Assembly (NCBI RefSeq): GCF_000007705.1
Contig: NC_005085.1
Span: 4,473,752-4,537,751, forward strand
Reading direction: 5' to 3'
Length of the DNA stretch: 64,000 bases
Source: Chromobacterium violaceum ATCC 12472
GTDB lineage: Bacteria > Pseudomonadota > Gammaproteobacteria > Burkholderiales > Chromobacteriaceae
Shown here piece after piece: positions 26,829-37,574 of the stretch. Every line of letters begins with the position of its first letter. Position 1 is the stretch's first letter. The notes under the pieces are model-generated. The model was given only the letters and a program-made list of their open reading frames with translations. It did no database searches and was not told the origin of the DNA. The position numbers and the translations under genes were made by a program.

Positions 26829-27743
26829 ATGAATCTGCAAGCGCTCATTGAAGATATCCGGCAGCAAGTGCTGCCTTTCTACGACCAGGGCCGGGTGGCC
26901 GACTACATCCCGGCGCTGGCCTCGGTGCCGCCGCATCAGTTCGGCATCGCCATCCACACGCTGGACGGCCGCGAACACGCCTGCGGCGATGCCGACACTC
27001 CCTTCTCCATCCAGAGCATCAGCAAGGCCTTCATGCTGGCGCTGACGCTGCAGGCCGACGGCGAGCAACTGTGGCGCCACGTCGGCAAGGAGCCTTCCGG
27101 CAACCCGTTCAACTCGCTGGTGCAGCTGGAGTACGAGCACGGCATCCCGCGCAATCCCTTCATCAACGCCGGCGCCCTGGTCGTCACCGACCGCGCGATC
27201 GGCCATTTCGGCGATGCCCACGCCCGGCTGCTGGCCTGGCTGCGCGAAGAGACCGGCAACGCCGGCCTGATGGCCGACCAAGCCATCGCCGCTTCCGAAC
27301 GCGCGCACGGCGACCGCAACGCGGCGCTCGCCCATTTCATGAAGAGCTACGGCAACCTCGGCCACCCGGTGGAAACCGTGCTGGACCAGTATTTTCACAA
27401 CTGCAGCATCGCGATGAGCTGCCGCGAACTGGCCCGCGCCGGCCTGTTCCTAGCCAATCACGGCCTGTCGCCTCAAACCGGAACACAGTACCTGAGCCGC
27501 AGCCAGGCCAAACAGGTGAACGCCGTCATGCTGACCTGCGGCACCTATGACGCCGCCGGCGAATTCGCCTACCGCGTCGGCCTGCCGGTGAAGAGCGGCG
27601 TCGGCGGCGGCCTGCTGGCGGTGATTCCCGGCAAGATGGCCATCGCCGCGTGGAGCCCGCAACTGGACGCGCGCGGCAACTCGGTGCTGGGCCTGGAGGC
27701 GTTGGATCGCTTCACCACGCGCACCGGGCTCTCCATCTTCTAG
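26829..27743 (+). CDS. glsA: Glutaminase
   Basis: This 304-residue serine-dependent beta-lactamase-like enzyme of the Gls family (like E. coli YneH) hydrolyses glutamine to glutamate and ammonia. GRVADYIPALASV marks the N-terminal region. The active-site Ser-x-x-Lys reads SIQSISK around residue 62, and NPFINAGALVVTD and SGVGGGLLAVIPGKMAIA follow in the usual order. Full length. The start has no Shine-Dalgarno sequence, and a promoter -10 abuts it. Confidence 0.96.
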   Translation: MNLQALIEDIRQQVLPFYDQGRVADYIPALASVPPHQFGIAIHTLDGREHACGDADTPFSIQSISKAFMLALTLQADGEQLWRHVGKEPSGNPFNSLVQLEYEHGIPRNPFINAGALVVTDRAIGHFGDAHARLLAWLREETGNAGLMADQAIAASERAHGDRNAALAHFMKSYGNLGHPVETVLDQYFHNCSIAMSCRELARAGLFLANHGLSPQTGTQYLSRSQAKQVNAVMLTCGTYDAAGEFAYRVGLPVKSGVGGGLLAVIPGKMAIAAWSPQLDARGNSVLGLEALDRFTTRTGLSIF

Positions 27744-27792
27744 ATGCGGCGAAGCCGGGTTCGCCAACGCCAACCCGGCTGTTCAAGACATG

Positions 27793-27825
27793 AAAAAAGC
27801 CAGCTCCTGAGAGCTGGCTTTTTCT
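27793..27825. terminator. Bidirectional terminator between glutaminase and the alpha operon
   Basis: GCCAGCTC pairs with GAGCTGGC across a CTGA loop, flanked by a run of A on the left and T on the right. It can end both glsA and rplQ transcripts, which converge here. Confidence 0.92.
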
Positions 27826-27839
27826 TTCAACTGCGTCGA

Positions 27840-28235
27840 TTACTCGGCGGAGTTGTCTTCAACTGCAACGGCATCTTCCGGACGGTCCACCAGCTCTACC
27901 AGAGCCATCGGGGCGTTGTCGCCCTTGCGGAAACCGTACTTCAGGATGCGCACGTAGCCGCCGTTGCGGGTAGCGTAGCGCGCGCCGAGCACGTCAAAGA
28001 GTTTAACCACGATTTCGCGGTCACGGGTGCGGTCGAACGCCAGACGACGGTTGGCGAGGGACGGCTTTTTGCCGAGCGTGATGAGCGGCTCGGCCACACG
28101 ACGCAGTTCCTTGGCCTTCGGCAGCGTGGTCACGATAACTTCGTGCTTCAGCAGCGAGTTGGCCATGTTGCGCAGCATCGCCAGACGATGGCTGGTCGTG
28201 CGGTTCAGTTTACGATTACTGTAACGATGACGCAT
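27840..28235 (-). CDS. rplQ: 50S ribosomal protein L17
   Basis: This 131-residue bL17 has the canonical opening [17 protein letters not shown]. It sits at the polypeptide exit side of the large subunit. It is the last gene of the alpha operon (rpsM-rpsK-rpsD-rpoA-rplQ) and ends 15 bases before the bidirectional terminator. Confidence 0.98.
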   Translation of the reverse strand: MRHRYSNRKLNRTTSHRLAMLRNMANSLLKHEVIVTTLPKAKELRRVAEPLITLGKKPSLANRRLAFDRTRDREIVVKLFDVLGARYATRNGGYVRILKYGFRKGDNAPMALVELVDRPEDAVAVEDNSAE

Positions 28236-28259
28236 TGTTAATGTCCTTTAGTCTCAAAC

Positions 28260-29243
28260 TTACGGCTTTTCCAGACCAGCCGGAGGCCAATTCTCGAGCT
28301 TCATGCCGAGAGTCAGGCCCTTGGAAGCGAGAACTTCCTTGATCTCGTTCAGCGACTTGCGGCCGAGGTTCGGAGTCTTCAGAAGCTCGGTTTCGGTGCG
28401 CTGGATCAGATCGCCGATGTAATAAATGTTCTCTGCTTTCAGGCAGTTGGCCGAACGGACCGTCAGTTCAAGATCGTCTACCGGACGCAGCAGGATCGGA
28501 TCGATCGGCGGCGCCTTTTCAACGACTTCTTCAACCGCTGTGCCCTGGAGGTCGGCAAAGATCGACAGCTGATCCATCAGGATGCGGGCTGCGTTGCGCA
28601 CAGCCTGCTCCGGCTCGATCACGCCGTTGGTCTCGATATCGAGAACCAGGCGGTCGAGGTCGGTACGCTGTTCCACGCGGGCGCTTTCCACAGCGAAGCT
28701 CACGCGGCGGACCGGCGAGAAGGAAGCGTCCAGTTGGATGGTACCGATGGAACGGTTGTCGTCATGGCTGGTGCGAGCGGACACCGGCTGATAGCCGCGG
28801 CCCTTCTCCACCTTGACCTCCATGTCGATCTTGCCGCCGGAGGAGATGTGACAAATCACGTGTTCCGGATTGATCACTTCCACATCATGCGGCAGCTCGA
28901 TATCGCTAGCCAAGACAGCGCCCTCGCCTTCCTTTTTCAAGGTCAGCACGACACTGTCGCGACCATGCAGCTTAAGCACTACGCCCTTGAGGTTGAGGAG
29001 GATGTCGACGACATCCTCGCGCACGCCATCAAGCGCGGAATACTCATGCAAAACGCCAGCGATAGTCACTTCGGTCGGAGCATAGCCCGGCATCGACGAC
29101 AGCAGGATACGGCGCAGCGAATTGCCCAGGGTATGGGCATAGCCGCGCTCGAACGGCTCCATCGACACGCGAGCGTGAGTGGCGGAAACCGGCTGTACGT
29201 CGATCAGACGAGGTTTCAGAAATTCCGAAGCGCTGTTTTGCAT
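28260..29243 (-). CDS. rpoA: RNA polymerase alpha subunit
   Basis: At 327 residues it has the usual length. The N-terminal assembly domain has [20 protein letters not shown], and the C-terminal domain has [18 protein letters not shown], containing the Arg that contacts UP elements. Two in-frame ATGs are present; the one at 29243 is chosen because AGGGA lies six to seven bases upstream, while the one at 29249 would touch it. Confidence 0.98.
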   Translation of the reverse strand: MQNSASEFLKPRLIDVQPVSATHARVSMEPFERGYAHTLGNSLRRILLSSMPGYAPTEVTIAGVLHEYSALDGVREDVVDILLNLKGVVLKLHGRDSVVLTLKKEGEGAVLASDIELPHDVEVINPEHVICHISSGGKIDMEVKVEKGRGYQPVSARTSHDDNRSIGTIQLDASFSPVRRVSFAVESARVEQRTDLDRLVLDIETNGVIEPEQAVRNAARILMDQLSIFADLQGTAVEEVVEKAPPIDPILLRPVDDLELTVRSANCLKAENIYYIGDLIQRTETELLKTPNLGRKSLNEIKEVLASKGLTLGMKLENWPPAGLEKP

Positions 29244-29266
29244 AGTCATTCCCTAAGAGCTAGCGA

Positions 29267-29887
29267 TTACTTGGAGTAGAATTCCACAACGAGTTGTTCG
29301 TTGATATCGCTAGACAGTTCGGAACGTTCCGGAGCGGATTTGAAGGTGCCTTCCATTTTCTTGGAGTCAACCGACACCCAAGACGGGAAGCCGCCTTGCT
29401 CGGCCAGAGCCAGACCTTCGACGATGCGAGCCTGTTTCTTAGCCTTTTCGCGGACGGACACTACGTCACCGGCTTTAACCTGGTAGGACGGAATGTTCAC
29501 AACCTGGCCGTTCACAACGATAGCCTTGTGGCTGACCAGCTGACGCGCTTCGGCGCGAGTGGAGCCAAAGCCCATGCGATATACAACGTTGTCCAGGCGG
29601 GACTCAAGCAGCTTCAGCAGGTTTTCACCCGTGGAGCCCTTGCGGCGAACAGCTTCCGCAAAGTAGTTGCGGAACTGACGCTCGAGTACGCCGTAGATGC
29701 GGCGGATTTTCTGCTTTTCACGCAGTTGGACGCCGTAGTCCGACAGGCGACCGCGACGGGCGCCATGTTGACCAGGAGCAGCATCCAGTTTGCATTTGGA
29801 ATCCAGTGCACGGCGTGCGCTCTTCAGGAAAAGGTCGGTGCCTTCACGACGAGCGAGCTTACACTTCGGGCCAATATAACGTGCCAT
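29267..29887 (-). CDS. rpsD: 30S ribosomal protein S4
   Basis: This 206-residue uS4 has an N-terminal [16 protein letters not shown] and a C-terminal S4 RNA-binding domain. Only one Cys is present near the N-terminus, so it is a zinc-free form. In E. coli S4 represses the alpha operon by binding the rpsM leader; a comparable leader could be the region before 30681. Confidence 0.98.
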   Translation of the reverse strand: MARYIGPKCKLARREGTDLFLKSARRALDSKCKLDAAPGQHGARRGRLSDYGVQLREKQKIRRIYGVLERQFRNYFAEAVRRKGSTGENLLKLLESRLDNVVYRMGFGSTRAEARQLVSHKAIVVNGQVVNIPSYQVKAGDVVSVREKAKKQARIVEGLALAEQGGFPSWVSVDSKKMEGTFKSAPERSELSSDINEQLVVEFYSK

Positions 29888-29905
29888 GTTCTCACACTCT
29901 CCGAA

Positions 29906-30301
<396 letters not shown>

Positions 30302-30318
30302 TATCTGTGTTCCTTAGT

Positions 30319-30681
30319 TTACTTCTTGCCGGCGATCGCCTTGCGCGGACCCTTGCGGGTACGAGCATTGGTGCGAGTGCGCTGACCGCGGCACGGCAAG
30401 CCGCGACGATGGCGGAAGCCGCGGTAGCAGCCCATGTCCATCAGACGCTTGATGCTCATGGTGATTTCGCGGCGCAGGTCACCTTCAACGGTGAACTTCG
30501 CGACTTGATCACGCAGAGCTTCCATTTCAGCTTCAGTCAGATCCTTCACCTTGGTGGAGGGATTCACGCTGGCTGCAGCACAGATTTGCTGAGCGCGAGT
30601 CTGACCGACGCCGAAAATTGCCTGCAGGCCGATAACGGCATGCGCATGATTAGGGATGTTTACCCCTGCAATACGGGCCAT
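30319..30681 (-). CDS. rpsM: 30S ribosomal protein S13
   Basis: This 120-residue uS13 has the N-terminal [19 protein letters not shown] and a basic C-terminal [19 protein letters not shown]. It contacts the 16S head and bridges to the large subunit. It is the first gene of the alpha operon; a good promoter lies 39 bases upstream. Confidence 0.98.
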   Translation of the reverse strand: MARIAGVNIPNHAHAVIGLQAIFGVGQTRAQQICAAASVNPSTKVKDLTEAEMEALRDQVAKFTVEGDLRREITMSIKRLMDMGCYRGFRHRRGLPCRGQRTRTNARTRKGPRKAIAGKK

Positions 30682-30719
30682 ACTCTTTCCTTAAGCCTTA
30701 AGACCTTGAAAAGTTTGCG

Positions 30720-30748
30720 ATTGTATCACGCAAATCGTGGTCTAACAA
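30720..30748 (-). promoter_or_regulatory. Alpha-operon promoter
   Basis: On the minus strand TTGTTA (30743-30748) and TACAAT (30720-30725) are spaced by 17 bases in the 70-base gap between rpmJ and rpsM. The -10 lies 39 bases from the rpsM start, leaving a leader of about 30 nt. Confidence 0.75.
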
Positions 30749-30751
30749 ATG

Positions 30752-30865
30752 TTAGCCCTGTTTTTGCTTGTGACGCGGGTCCGTGCAGATCACGCGAACT
30801 ACGCGATTGCGACGAATGATTTTGCAATTACGGCAAATCTTCTTTACAGAAGGCTGTACTCGCAT
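30752..30865 (-). CDS. rpmJ: 50S ribosomal protein L36
   Basis: This 37-residue bL36 reads [20 protein letters not shown] and then [16 protein letters not shown]. It is a zinc-ribbon form, with Cys in CRNC and C-x-DPRH. It lies just after infA, as in most bacteria. Confidence 0.97.
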   Translation of the reverse strand: MRVQPSVKKICRNCKIIRRNRVVRVICTDPRHKQKQG

Positions 30866-30902
30866 GTTCAGATCCTTTCAAATCCAAAAAAGAGCGAATG
30901 CG

Positions 30903-31121
30903 TTACTTCGCACGGAACACAATGCGGGCCCGGGACAGATCGTATGGAGTCAGCTCCACAGTCACCTTGTCGCCTGGCAGGATGCGGATGTAGTGCATCC
31001 GCATCTTCCCAGAGATATGCCCGAGTACCACGTGTCCATTTTCGAGCTTGATCTTGAAAGTTGCGCTGGGCAAATTTTCCAGGACCTCGCCCTGCATCTG
31101 GATAGTGTCTTCCTTAGCCAT
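30903..31121 (-). CDS. infA: Translation initiation factor IF-1
   Basis: This 72-residue OB-fold protein begins [20 protein letters not shown] and ends in [12 protein letters not shown]. It binds the 30S A site during initiation. The frame is open further upstream, but the ATG at 31121 matches the universal IF-1 N-terminus. It lies between secY and rpmJ. Confidence 0.98.
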   Translation of the reverse strand: MAKEDTIQMQGEVLENLPSATFKIKLENGHVVLGHISGKMRMHYIRILPGDKVTVELTPYDLSRARIVFRAK

Positions 31122-31144
31122 ATAACCCAGTGTGAACTCGTGTG

Positions 31145-32464
31145 TCAGCGGGTAAGGGCATTGCCTTTGAAGTTGGCCTTCTTCAGCAAGCTCTCGTATT
31201 GATGCGACAACACATAGGACTGCACTTGCGCCATGAAGTCCATCGTCACCACCACGATAATCAGCAGCGACGTACCGCCGAAGTAGAACGGCACGTTCCA
31301 CTTCAGGATCAGGAATTCCGGCAGCAGGCAGACCAGCGTGATGTAGATCGCACCGATCAGCGTCAGCCGCAGAATGATCTTCTCGATGTAACGAGAAGTC
31401 TGCTCACCTGGACGGATGCCCGGGATGAACGCCCCGCTCTTCTTCAGGTTGTCAGCCGTTTCCTTGGGGTTGAATACCAACGCCGTGTAGAAATAGCAGA
31501 AGAAGATGATCGCCGCCGCATACAGCAGCACATAGATCGGCTGACCCGGGTGCAGCTTGTCGGCCACGCCCTTCAACCAAGCCATGTGCTCGCCCTGGCC
31601 GAACCAGCCGAGAACGGTGGCCGGGAACAGGATGATGCTGGAGGCGAAGATCGGGGGAATCACCCCTGCCATGTTGAGCTTGAGCGGCAGATGCGTGCTC
31701 TGGCCCTGCATGACGCGATTGCCCACCTGACGCTTGGCGTAGTTCACCAGCACCTTGCGTTGGCCGCGCTCGGCGTAGACAACGAGGAAGGTGACCAGGA
31801 TCACACCGACAAACAGCAGGATGGCAAACAGAATGGGCAAGGAGCCCTGACTGGTCAGAGTCAGGGTTTTACCGATCGCAGCCGGAACACCCGCGGCGAT
31901 ACCCGCGCAGATGATCAGCGAGATACCGTTGCCGATACCGCGCTCGGTGATCTGTTCGCCCAACCACATCAGGAACATGGTTCCGGTGACCAGAGACACC
32001 ACGGTTGTCAGATAAAACTCCCACTGAGCAGTCATCACCAGGTTAGGCTGCTTGTACAACATCACCGCGATGCCGAAACTTTGGAAAGTTGCGAGCGCCA
32101 CGGTGGCATAACGCGTGTACTGGGTTATCTTGCGACGTCCCGCATCGCCTTCCTTCTTCAACTGCTTCAGGCTGGGCAGAACCTCGGCCGCAAGCTGCAG
32201 AATGATGGAAGCCGAGATGTACGGCATGATGCCCAGGGCAAATACCGTAAACCTCGAGAGGGCGCCGCCCGAGAACATGTTGAACATGTCGAGCAGGCCC
32301 GTCTGCGATGTGTGGAACAACTTCGCTAGTTCGGCAGGGTTGATACCCGGAACCGGAATATGGGCGCCGATGCGATAAACGATCAGCGCGCCAATCAGGA
32401 ACCAGATACGACGCTTCAGATCACCAAACTTATTGGCATTGGCCACTAGAGAAGTATTCGCCAC
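31145..32464 (-). CDS. secY: Protein translocase subunit SecY
   Basis: This 439-residue inner-membrane channel protein has ten predicted helices. The plug region is visible as [20 protein letters not shown]. The start is GTG at 32464 ([14 protein letters not shown]), with a modest AAGG upstream. It follows rplO at the end of the spc operon. Confidence 0.98.
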   Translation of the reverse strand: MANTSLVANANKFGDLKRRIWFLIGALIVYRIGAHIPVPGINPAELAKLFHTSQTGLLDMFNMFSGGALSRFTVFALGIMPYISASIILQLAAEVLPSLKQLKKEGDAGRRKITQYTRYATVALATFQSFGIAVMLYKQPNLVMTAQWEFYLTTVVSLVTGTMFLMWLGEQITERGIGNGISLIICAGIAAGVPAAIGKTLTLTSQGSLPILFAILLFVGVILVTFLVVYAERGQRKVLVNYAKRQVGNRVMQGQSTHLPLKLNMAGVIPPIFASSIILFPATVLGWFGQGEHMAWLKGVADKLHPGQPIYVLLYAAAIIFFCYFYTALVFNPKETADNLKKSGAFIPGIRPGEQTSRYIEKIILRLTLIGAIYITLVCLLPEFLILKWNVPFYFGGTSLLIIVVVTMDFMAQVQSYVLSHQYESLLKKANFKGNALTR

Positions 32465-32475
32465 AAATTTATGCC

Positions 32476-32907
32476 TTATTCAATGCTGCCGCCGGCAGCC
32501 TCGATGGCAGCGCGGGCGCCAGCGGTAACGCTGATACCACGCAGTTTGACCGCGCGCTCAACCTTGCCGGACAGGACTACCTTGGCAACTTGTGCCTGAG
32601 CAGCCACCAGACCGGCTTGCTTGAGAGCCAGCAGATCGATTTCGTCGACCGGCAGCAGGTTCAGTTCGGACAGGCGAACTTCGCATACGAAGCGAGCCGT
32701 CAGAGACTTGAAGCCACGCTTCGGCAGACGACGTTGCAGCGGCATTTGACCGCCTTCGAAGCCTACCTTGTGGAAACCACCGGCACGGCTCTTCTGGCCC
32801 TTGTGGCCGCGGCCGCAAGTCTTGCCCAGGCCGGAACCAATGCCACGGCCGACACGGCGCTTGGCATGCTTGGCGCCGACGCCCGGTTGTACGGTGTTCA
32901 GCAGCAT
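32476..32907 (-). CDS. rplO: 50S ribosomal protein L15
   Basis: This 143-residue uL15 has the glycine- and lysine-rich N-terminal [20 protein letters not shown] that threads into 23S rRNA. It ends 12 bases before secY and starts four bases after rpmD. Confidence 0.98.
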   Translation of the reverse strand: MLLNTVQPGVGAKHAKRRVGRGIGSGLGKTCGRGHKGQKSRAGGFHKVGFEGGQMPLQRRLPKRGFKSLTARFVCEVRLSELNLLPVDEIDLLALKQAGLVAAQAQVAKVVLSGKVERAVKLRGISVTAGARAAIEAAGGSIE

Positions 32908-32910
32908 CTC

Positions 32911-33096
32911 TTAGCCCTCGAATTTGAGCAGGTAGCTGATCTTGTTGATCATGCCACGGTTTTCAGGGGTATCGAGCACTTCAACAGTCTGACGGATCTT
33001 CTTCAGACCCAGACCACGGGCGCAAGCCTTGTGAGACTCCAGGCGACCGATCAGGCTCTTTACCAGAGTGACCTTGACAGTCTTGGCGTTACTCAT
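32911..33096 (-). CDS. rpmD: 50S ribosomal protein L30
   Basis: This 61-residue uL30 has the characteristic [24 protein letters not shown]. The start overlaps the end of rpsE by eight bases, indicating coupled translation. Confidence 0.97.
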   Translation of the reverse strand: MSNAKTVKVTLVKSLIGRLESHKACARGLGLKKIRQTVEVLDTPENRGMINKISYLLKFEG

Positions 33097-33607
33097 GACC
33101 CACCCCCAGGATGTCCTCGATGCTCAGACCGCGCTTGGCGGCGATTTGCGCAGGAGTATTGATCTTGCTCAGGCCGTCCAGGGTCGCACGCACCACGTTG
33201 TACGGGTTCGTGGAGCCATGGATCTTGGCCGAAACATTGTGAATACCCATTGCGTCGAAGATCGCGCGCATCGGACCGCCGGCTTTCACGCCGGTACCGT
33301 CCTTGGCCGGTTGGATCAGGACGCGGGTGGCGCCATGACGGCCTTCAACGGTGTGCTTCACGGTGCCGTTGTACAGCTTGATCTTCATCATGTTGTGGCG
33401 GGCTTGTTCCATCGCCTTTTGTACGGCAACCGGAACTTCCTTGGAACGGCCCTTACCCATGCCGATACCGCCGTCGCCATCACCAACCACGGTCAGGGCC
33501 GAGAAAGCCATGATACGGCCGCCCTTGACCACTTTGGTGACGCGGTTGACGCTGATCATTTTCTCGACCAGACCGTCGCCGCGATCTTCCATTTCGTGCT
33601 TAGCCAT
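33089..33607 (-). CDS. rpsE: 30S ribosomal protein S5
   Basis: This 172-residue uS5 has the N-terminal loop [19 protein letters not shown], the spectinomycin-contact region, with no obvious change. It stabilises the decoding region of the 30S subunit. It overlaps rpmD. Confidence 0.98.
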   Translation of the reverse strand: MAKHEMEDRGDGLVEKMISVNRVTKVVKGGRIMAFSALTVVGDGDGGIGMGKGRSKEVPVAVQKAMEQARHNMMKIKLYNGTVKHTVEGRHGATRVLIQPAKDGTGVKAGGPMRAIFDAMGIHNVSAKIHGSTNPYNVVRATLDGLSKINTPAQIAAKRGLSIEDILGVGHE

Positions 33608-33620
33608 TCTTTACTCCGAA

Positions 33621-33974
33621 TTAGAATACGAGGCCGTGCTCGCGAGCGGCGTCAGCCAGTGCCTTCATGCGACCGTGGTATTTGAAACCGGAACGATCGA
33701 AAGCGACTTGCTCGATGCCAGCGGCCTTTGCCTTTTCGGCAATACGCTTGCCGATCACGGCTGCGGCCGCCACGTTGCCACCATTGGCCATTGCGGAGCG
33801 GACATCGGCTTCCAGCGAAGAAGCGCTGGCCAGTACCTTGTTGCCGGTCTCGTCAATGATCTGGGCGTAAATGTGGCTGTTGGTGCGATGTACAGAGAGA
33901 CGCACCATCTTGAGCTCCGCGATCCGGGCACGGGTTTTGCGTGCGCGGCGGAGTCGAGTCTGTTTCTTGTCCAT
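33621..33974 (-). CDS. rplR: 50S ribosomal protein L18
   Basis: This 117-residue uL18 with basic N-terminal [16 protein letters not shown] binds 5S rRNA. The C-terminal [24 protein letters not shown]-type ending is typical. Confidence 0.97.
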   Translation of the reverse strand: MDKKQTRLRRARKTRARIAELKMVRLSVHRTNSHIYAQIIDETGNKVLASASSLEADVRSAMANGGNVAAAAVIGKRIAEKAKAAGIEQVAFDRSGFKYHGRMKALADAAREHGLVF

Positions 33975-33987
33975 GTCAGTGCCTCAG

Positions 33988-34521
33988 TTACTTCTTCTTG
34001 GTTTCTTTCAGAACCACAACCTCATCGGCGTAGCGAACACCCTTGCCCTTGTAGGGCTCCGGCGAACGGTAAGCGCGGATTTCGGCAGCGACCTGGCCCA
34101 CGAGCTGCTTGTCAGCGCCCTTGACCAGGATCTCGGTCTGAGTCGGAGTCTCAACCTTGATGCCAGCGGGCATCTTGTGAGCCACCGGGTGCGAGAAACC
34201 CAGAGACAGGTTCAGGGTATCGCCTTGAGCCTGGGCACGGTAGCCCACGCCGACCAGCTGCAGCTTCTTCTCGAAGCCCTTGGATACGCCGTTAACCATG
34301 TTGTTCAGCAGGGCACGCAGGGTGCCGGACATGGCACGCGCGAACTTGCTGTCGTTCTTGGCGGCGAAGGTCAGCTGGCCGTTGTCCAGCTTGACTTCGA
34401 CGTCGTTGCACAGCGCGGTGCTCAGGGAGCCCAAGGCGCCCTTCACAGTCACGTCTGCAGCGCCGAACTTCACTTCGACGCCAGCCGGGATGGCTACCGG
34501 ATTCTTAGCTACGCGAGACAT
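33988..34521 (-). CDS. rplF: 50S ribosomal protein L6
   Basis: This 177-residue uL6 has two related domains, with [12 protein letters not shown] at the start and [15 protein letters not shown] near the end, the latter close to the sarcin-ricin loop contact. It lies between rpsH and rplR. Confidence 0.98.
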   Translation of the reverse strand: MSRVAKNPVAIPAGVEVKFGAADVTVKGALGSLSTALCNDVEVKLDNGQLTFAAKNDSKFARAMSGTLRALLNNMVNGVSKGFEKKLQLVGVGYRAQAQGDTLNLSLGFSHPVAHKMPAGIKVETPTQTEILVKGADKQLVGQVAAEIRAYRSPEPYKGKGVRYADEVVVLKETKKK

Positions 34522-34530
34522 TTGACCCCC

Positions 34531-34926
34531 TTATGCCACGACGCAGAGCAGTTCGCCGCCGATGCCGGCTGCGCGCGCTTTGCGATCGGTCATCACGCCC
34601 TTGGAGGTGGACAGGATCGCCACGCCCAGACCATTCATGACCTTCGGGATTTCGGTGGAGCCCTTGTACACGCGCAGGCCAGGACGGGATACGCGCTCGA
34701 TGCGCTCGATCACCGGACGGCCAGCGTAGTACTTGAGCTGGATATCGAGAACAGGCTTCTTCTCTTCGCCAGCGATGGCGAAGTCTTCGATGTAGCCTTC
34801 TTCTTTCAGCACCTGCGCCAGCGCAATCTTCAGCTTCGAGGAAGGCATGGAAACCTTGACCTTGGAAGCGTGTTGGCCGTTGCGGATGCGGGTCAACATA
34901 TCGGAAATAGGATCGTGCATGCTCAT
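34531..34926 (-). CDS. rpsH: 30S ribosomal protein S8
   Basis: This 131-residue uS8 has [16 protein letters not shown] and the closing [20 protein letters not shown]8 represses the spc operon in E. coli by binding near rplX-rplE; no specific site was identified here. Confidence 0.98.
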   Translation of the reverse strand: MSMHDPISDMLTRIRNGQHASKVKVSMPSSKLKIALAQVLKEEGYIEDFAIAGEEKKPVLDIQLKYYAGRPVIERIERVSRPGLRVYKGSTEIPKVMNGLGVAILSTSKGVMTDRKARAAGIGGELLCVVA

Positions 34927-34941
34927 TCTATGTGTCTCCTA

Positions 34942-35247
34942 TTACCAGCTGGCCTTCACAACACCCGGAATCTCACCCTTCATGGCGATCTCACGCAGCT
35001 TGTTGCGACCCAAACCGAATTTGCGGAACACACCACGCGGACGACCGGTCACGGCGCAGCGACGACGCTGGCGAACCGGAGAAGCGTTGCGCGGCAGCTG
35101 CTGCAGTTGCAGGCGGGCGGCAAAACGCTCTTCTTCCGAGAGGTTCTGGTTGTTGATGGTGGCGATCAGGGCCTCACGCTTGGCGGAAAACTTCTCTGCC
35201 AGCTTGACGCGCTTCTCTTCACGGTTGATCAGTGCAAGTCGTGCCAT
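34942..35247 (-). CDS. rpsN: 30S ribosomal protein S14
   Basis: This 101-residue uS14 is the long, zinc-free form found in most proteobacteria, with [20 protein letters not shown] and the closing PGVVKASW. The single Cys replaces the CxxC pairs of the short zinc form. Confidence 0.98.
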   Translation of the reverse strand: MARLALINREEKRVKLAEKFSAKREALIATINNQNLSEEERFAARLQLQQLPRNASPVRQRRRCAVTGRPRGVFRKFGLGRNKLREIAMKGEIPGVVKASW

Positions 35248-35251
35248 GTGC

Positions 35252-35791
35252 TTAACCCTTGAACGGGAACTTGAACGCGGCCAGCAGAGCGCGGGCCTCT
35301 TCGTCAGTCTTCGCCGAGGTAGTGATAGTGATGTTCATACCACGCAGAGCATCGATCTTGTCGTACTCGATTTCCGGGAAGATGATCTGTTCTTTGACGC
35401 CCATGTTGTAGTTGCCGCGGCCGTCGAAGGACTTGGCGGACACACCACGGAAGTCACGAACGCGCGGCAGCGCGATGGTAACCAGGCGGTCCAGGAACTC
35501 GTACATGCGTTCGCGACGCAGAGTCACCTTGCAACCAACCGGATAGTCGTCGCGGATCTTGAAGCCTGCGATGGACTTGCGAGCGGTGGTGACGACCGGC
35601 TTCTGGCCGGCGATCTTTTCCAGGTCGCCCACGGCGAATTCCATTACCTTCTTGTCGGCAACGGCTTCACCCACGCCCATGTTCACGGTGATCTTCTCGA
35701 TACGCGGAACTTGCATGATCGACTTGTAGCCGAACTGTTTCATCAGTTCCGGCACTACGCTGTCTTTGTAGAAATCGTAGAGACGTGCCAT
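35252..35791 (-). CDS. rplE: 50S ribosomal protein L5
   Basis: This 179-residue uL5 binds 5S rRNA in the central protuberance. [20 protein letters not shown] and [18 protein letters not shown] are family hallmarks. It is separated from rpsN by four bases and from rplX by nine. Confidence 0.98.
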   Translation of the reverse strand: MARLYDFYKDSVVPELMKQFGYKSIMQVPRIEKITVNMGVGEAVADKKVMEFAVGDLEKIAGQKPVVTTARKSIAGFKIRDDYPVGCKVTLRRERMYEFLDRLVTIALPRVRDFRGVSAKSFDGRGNYNMGVKEQIIFPEIEYDKIDALRGMNITITTSAKTDEEARALLAAFKFPFKG

Positions 35792-35800
35792 GTTTGCTCC

Positions 35801-36115
35801 TTAGGCGCCGATAACTTCGCCGCTGGACTTGAACACGCGCACCTTGCGGCCGTCTTCAAGAACCTTGAAGCCTACGCGGTCAGCCTTTTGGCTTGCCGGA
35901 TTGAAAATCGCGACGTTAGAAGCGTCGATGGGCATGGTCTTCTCGACGATACCGCCAGCTACGCCACGTACCGGGTTCGGCTTCTGGTGCTTCTTGGCGA
36001 CATTCACGCCTTCCACAACCAGCTTGGTTTCCAGAACACGCAGGACGGTGCCGCGCTTACCCTTGTCTTTGCCGGTGATTACTACGACTTCATCACCCTT
36101 GCGAATCTTGCGCAT
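35801..36115 (-). CDS. rplX: 50S ribosomal protein L24
   Basis: This 104-residue uL24 has an N-terminal KOW motif ([20 protein letters not shown]). It helps start 50S assembly and sits near the tunnel exit. Confidence 0.98.
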   Translation of the reverse strand: MRKIRKGDEVVVITGKDKGKRGTVLRVLETKLVVEGVNVAKKHQKPNPVRGVAGGIVEKTMPIDASNVAIFNPASQKADRVGFKVLEDGRKVRVFKSSGEVIGA

Positions 36116-36126
36116 GCGACCTCTCC

Positions 36127-36495
36127 TTACAGAACTTCAGGAGCCAGCGATACGATCTTCATGAAACGCTCGGTACGCAGTTCGCGCGTAACGGGTCCGA
36201 AGATGCGAGTGCCGATCGGCTCAAGCTTGTTATTGAGCAGAACAGCAGCATTGCTGTCAAACTTGATCAAAGAGCCATCCGGACGGCGCACGCCTTTGGC
36301 AGTGCGTACCACGACCGCGTTGTATACGTCGCCTTTTTTGACGCGTCCACGCGGAGCGGCATCCTTGATGCTCACCTTGATGATGTCACCTACGCTAGCA
36401 TAGCGACGCTTGGAGCCACCCAGCACTTTGATGCACTGAACATGACGTGCACCAGTGTTGTCAGCGACCTCAAGCATGGTCTGCATTTGGATCAT
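36127..36495 (-). CDS. rplN: 50S ribosomal protein L14
   Basis: This 122-residue uL14 has the opening [19 protein letters not shown]. It is the first gene of the spc operon. About 170 nt of leader separate it from the promoter at 36673-36701. Confidence 0.98.
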   Translation of the reverse strand: MIQMQTMLEVADNTGARHVQCIKVLGGSKRRYASVGDIIKVSIKDAAPRGRVKKGDVYNAVVVRTAKGVRRPDGSLIKFDSNAAVLLNNKLEPIGTRIFGPVTRELRTERFMKIVSLAPEVL

Positions 36496-36582
36496 TTGAG
36501 ATTACCTTTCTAATCCAACTTTATCCGTCACTTTCCACTGCCGTTAGCCTGGGCATGTGTCGCCAGACTCGAACAGCGGAAA

Positions 36583-36604
36583 CGCCACAGAACATTCTGT
36601 GGCG
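36583..36604 (-). repeat. Hairpin in the spc leader
   Basis: CGCCACAGAA (36583-36592) and TTCTGTGGCG (36595-36604) form a perfect inverted repeat. On the minus strand it is followed by GTTTCC, too poor a T run for a confident terminator. Confidence 0.5.
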
Positions 36605-36641
36605 TGTCAAACGGCCAGTTTTGGACCCCGTAAGGGCGGAA

Positions 36642-36666
36642 CTCCTACGCAGTTAGCGCGTAGGAG
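36642..36666 (-). repeat. 5' hairpin of the spc leader RNA
   Basis: CTCCTACGC (36642-36650) pairs with GCGTAGGAG (36658-36666) over a seven-base loop. It begins about seven bases after the -10, so it would form the very 5' end of the spc transcript and may stabilise it. Confidence 0.55.
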
Positions 36667-36672
36667 ATGGCC

Positions 36673-36701
36673 ATTATACAGAGGGACGCAGCCCTCTGCA
36701 A
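36673..36701 (-). promoter_or_regulatory. spc-operon promoter
   Basis: Minus-strand TTGCAG (36696-36701) and a perfect TATAAT (36673-36678) are spaced by 17 bases. The spacer contains a 7-bp inverted repeat (CAGAGGG / CCCTCTG, 36679-36698) that overlaps the -35. It lies just after the rpsQ stop, at the same S10/spc boundary as in E. coli. Confidence 0.85.
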
Positions 36702-36704
36702 GCT

Positions 36705-36968
36705 TTATACCTGACGAGATTTCTCAACCAGGCCAGTTACCACCCACGACTTGGTCTTCGAGAGCGGGCGGGACTCGCTGATGACCACCAGGTCGCCTGC
36801 CTTGAACTCGTTGTTCTCGTCGTGTGCGTGGAACTTCTTGGAGCGACGGATAATCTTGCCGTAGATCGGGTGCTTGACTTTGCGCTCGACCAGAACGGTT
36901 ACAGTCTTATCCATCTTGTCGCTGACCACAACGCCGGTCAGCGTACGCACTACTTTGGTTTCGCTCAT
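36705..36968 (-). CDS. rpsQ: 30S ribosomal protein S17
   Basis: This 87-residue uS17 has [20 protein letters not shown] and [19 protein letters not shown]. It is the last gene of the S10 operon before the spc promoter. Confidence 0.98.
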   Translation of the reverse strand: MSETKVVRTLTGVVVSDKMDKTVTVLVERKVKHPIYGKIIRRSKKFHAHDENNEFKAGDLVVISESRPLSKTKSWVVTGLVEKSRQV

Positions 36969-36969
36969 C

Positions 36970-37158
36970 TTAAACTGCCTTTTCTTTCAGAACGGTACGC
37001 ACGCGAGCGATGTCGCGACGCACTTTCTTCAGTTCAGAGGTCTTGGCGAGTTGCTGAGTAGCGTGCTGCATGCGCAGCGCAAACTGGGCCTTCAGCAGGC
37101 TCAGCAGTTCCGCCTTCAGCTCGTCAACAGTTTTGGCTTTCAGTTCGGACGCTTTCAT
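36970..37158 (-). CDS. rpmC: 50S ribosomal protein L29
   Basis: This 62-residue uL29 forms a two-helix hairpin, with [20 protein letters not shown] at the start. It lies at the tunnel exit next to L23. Its start and the rplP stop share base 37158. Confidence 0.97.
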   Translation of the reverse strand: MKASELKAKTVDELKAELLSLLKAQFALRMQHATQQLAKTSELKKVRRDIARVRTVLKEKAV

Positions 37159-37574
37159 TACTGACCTACCTGTTTGGTTACGAACACAGTGGCGATCGGC
37201 AACTTAGCTGCGGCCAGACGGAAAGCTTCGCGAGCGAGTTCCTCGGATACGCCATCCATTTCATACAGCATCTTGCCAGGCTGAATTTCAGCCACGTAGT
37301 ACTCCGGAGAGCCCTTACCCCCGCCCATACGGACTTCGGCAGGCTTGGAGGTGATCGGCTTGTCCGGGAAGATACGGATCCAGATGCGGCCGCCACGCTT
37401 GATGTGACGGGTCATCGCACGACGCGCAGCTTCGATCTGACGCGCGGTCAGACGACCACGACCAATAGCCTTCAGACCGAAATCGCCAAAGCTCACCTTG
37501 TTGCCACGGGTGGCGATACCGGTGTTACGGCCTTTGTGCTGTTTGCGGTACTTGAGTCTAGTTGGCTGCAGCAT
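37158..37574 (-). CDS. rplP: 50S ribosomal protein L16
   Basis: This 138-residue uL16 opens [17 protein letters not shown], the universal N-terminus, so 37574 is used although the frame extends three codons upstream. [16 protein letters not shown] includes the Arg that is hydroxylated in E. coli. The start overlaps rpsC. Confidence 0.98.
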
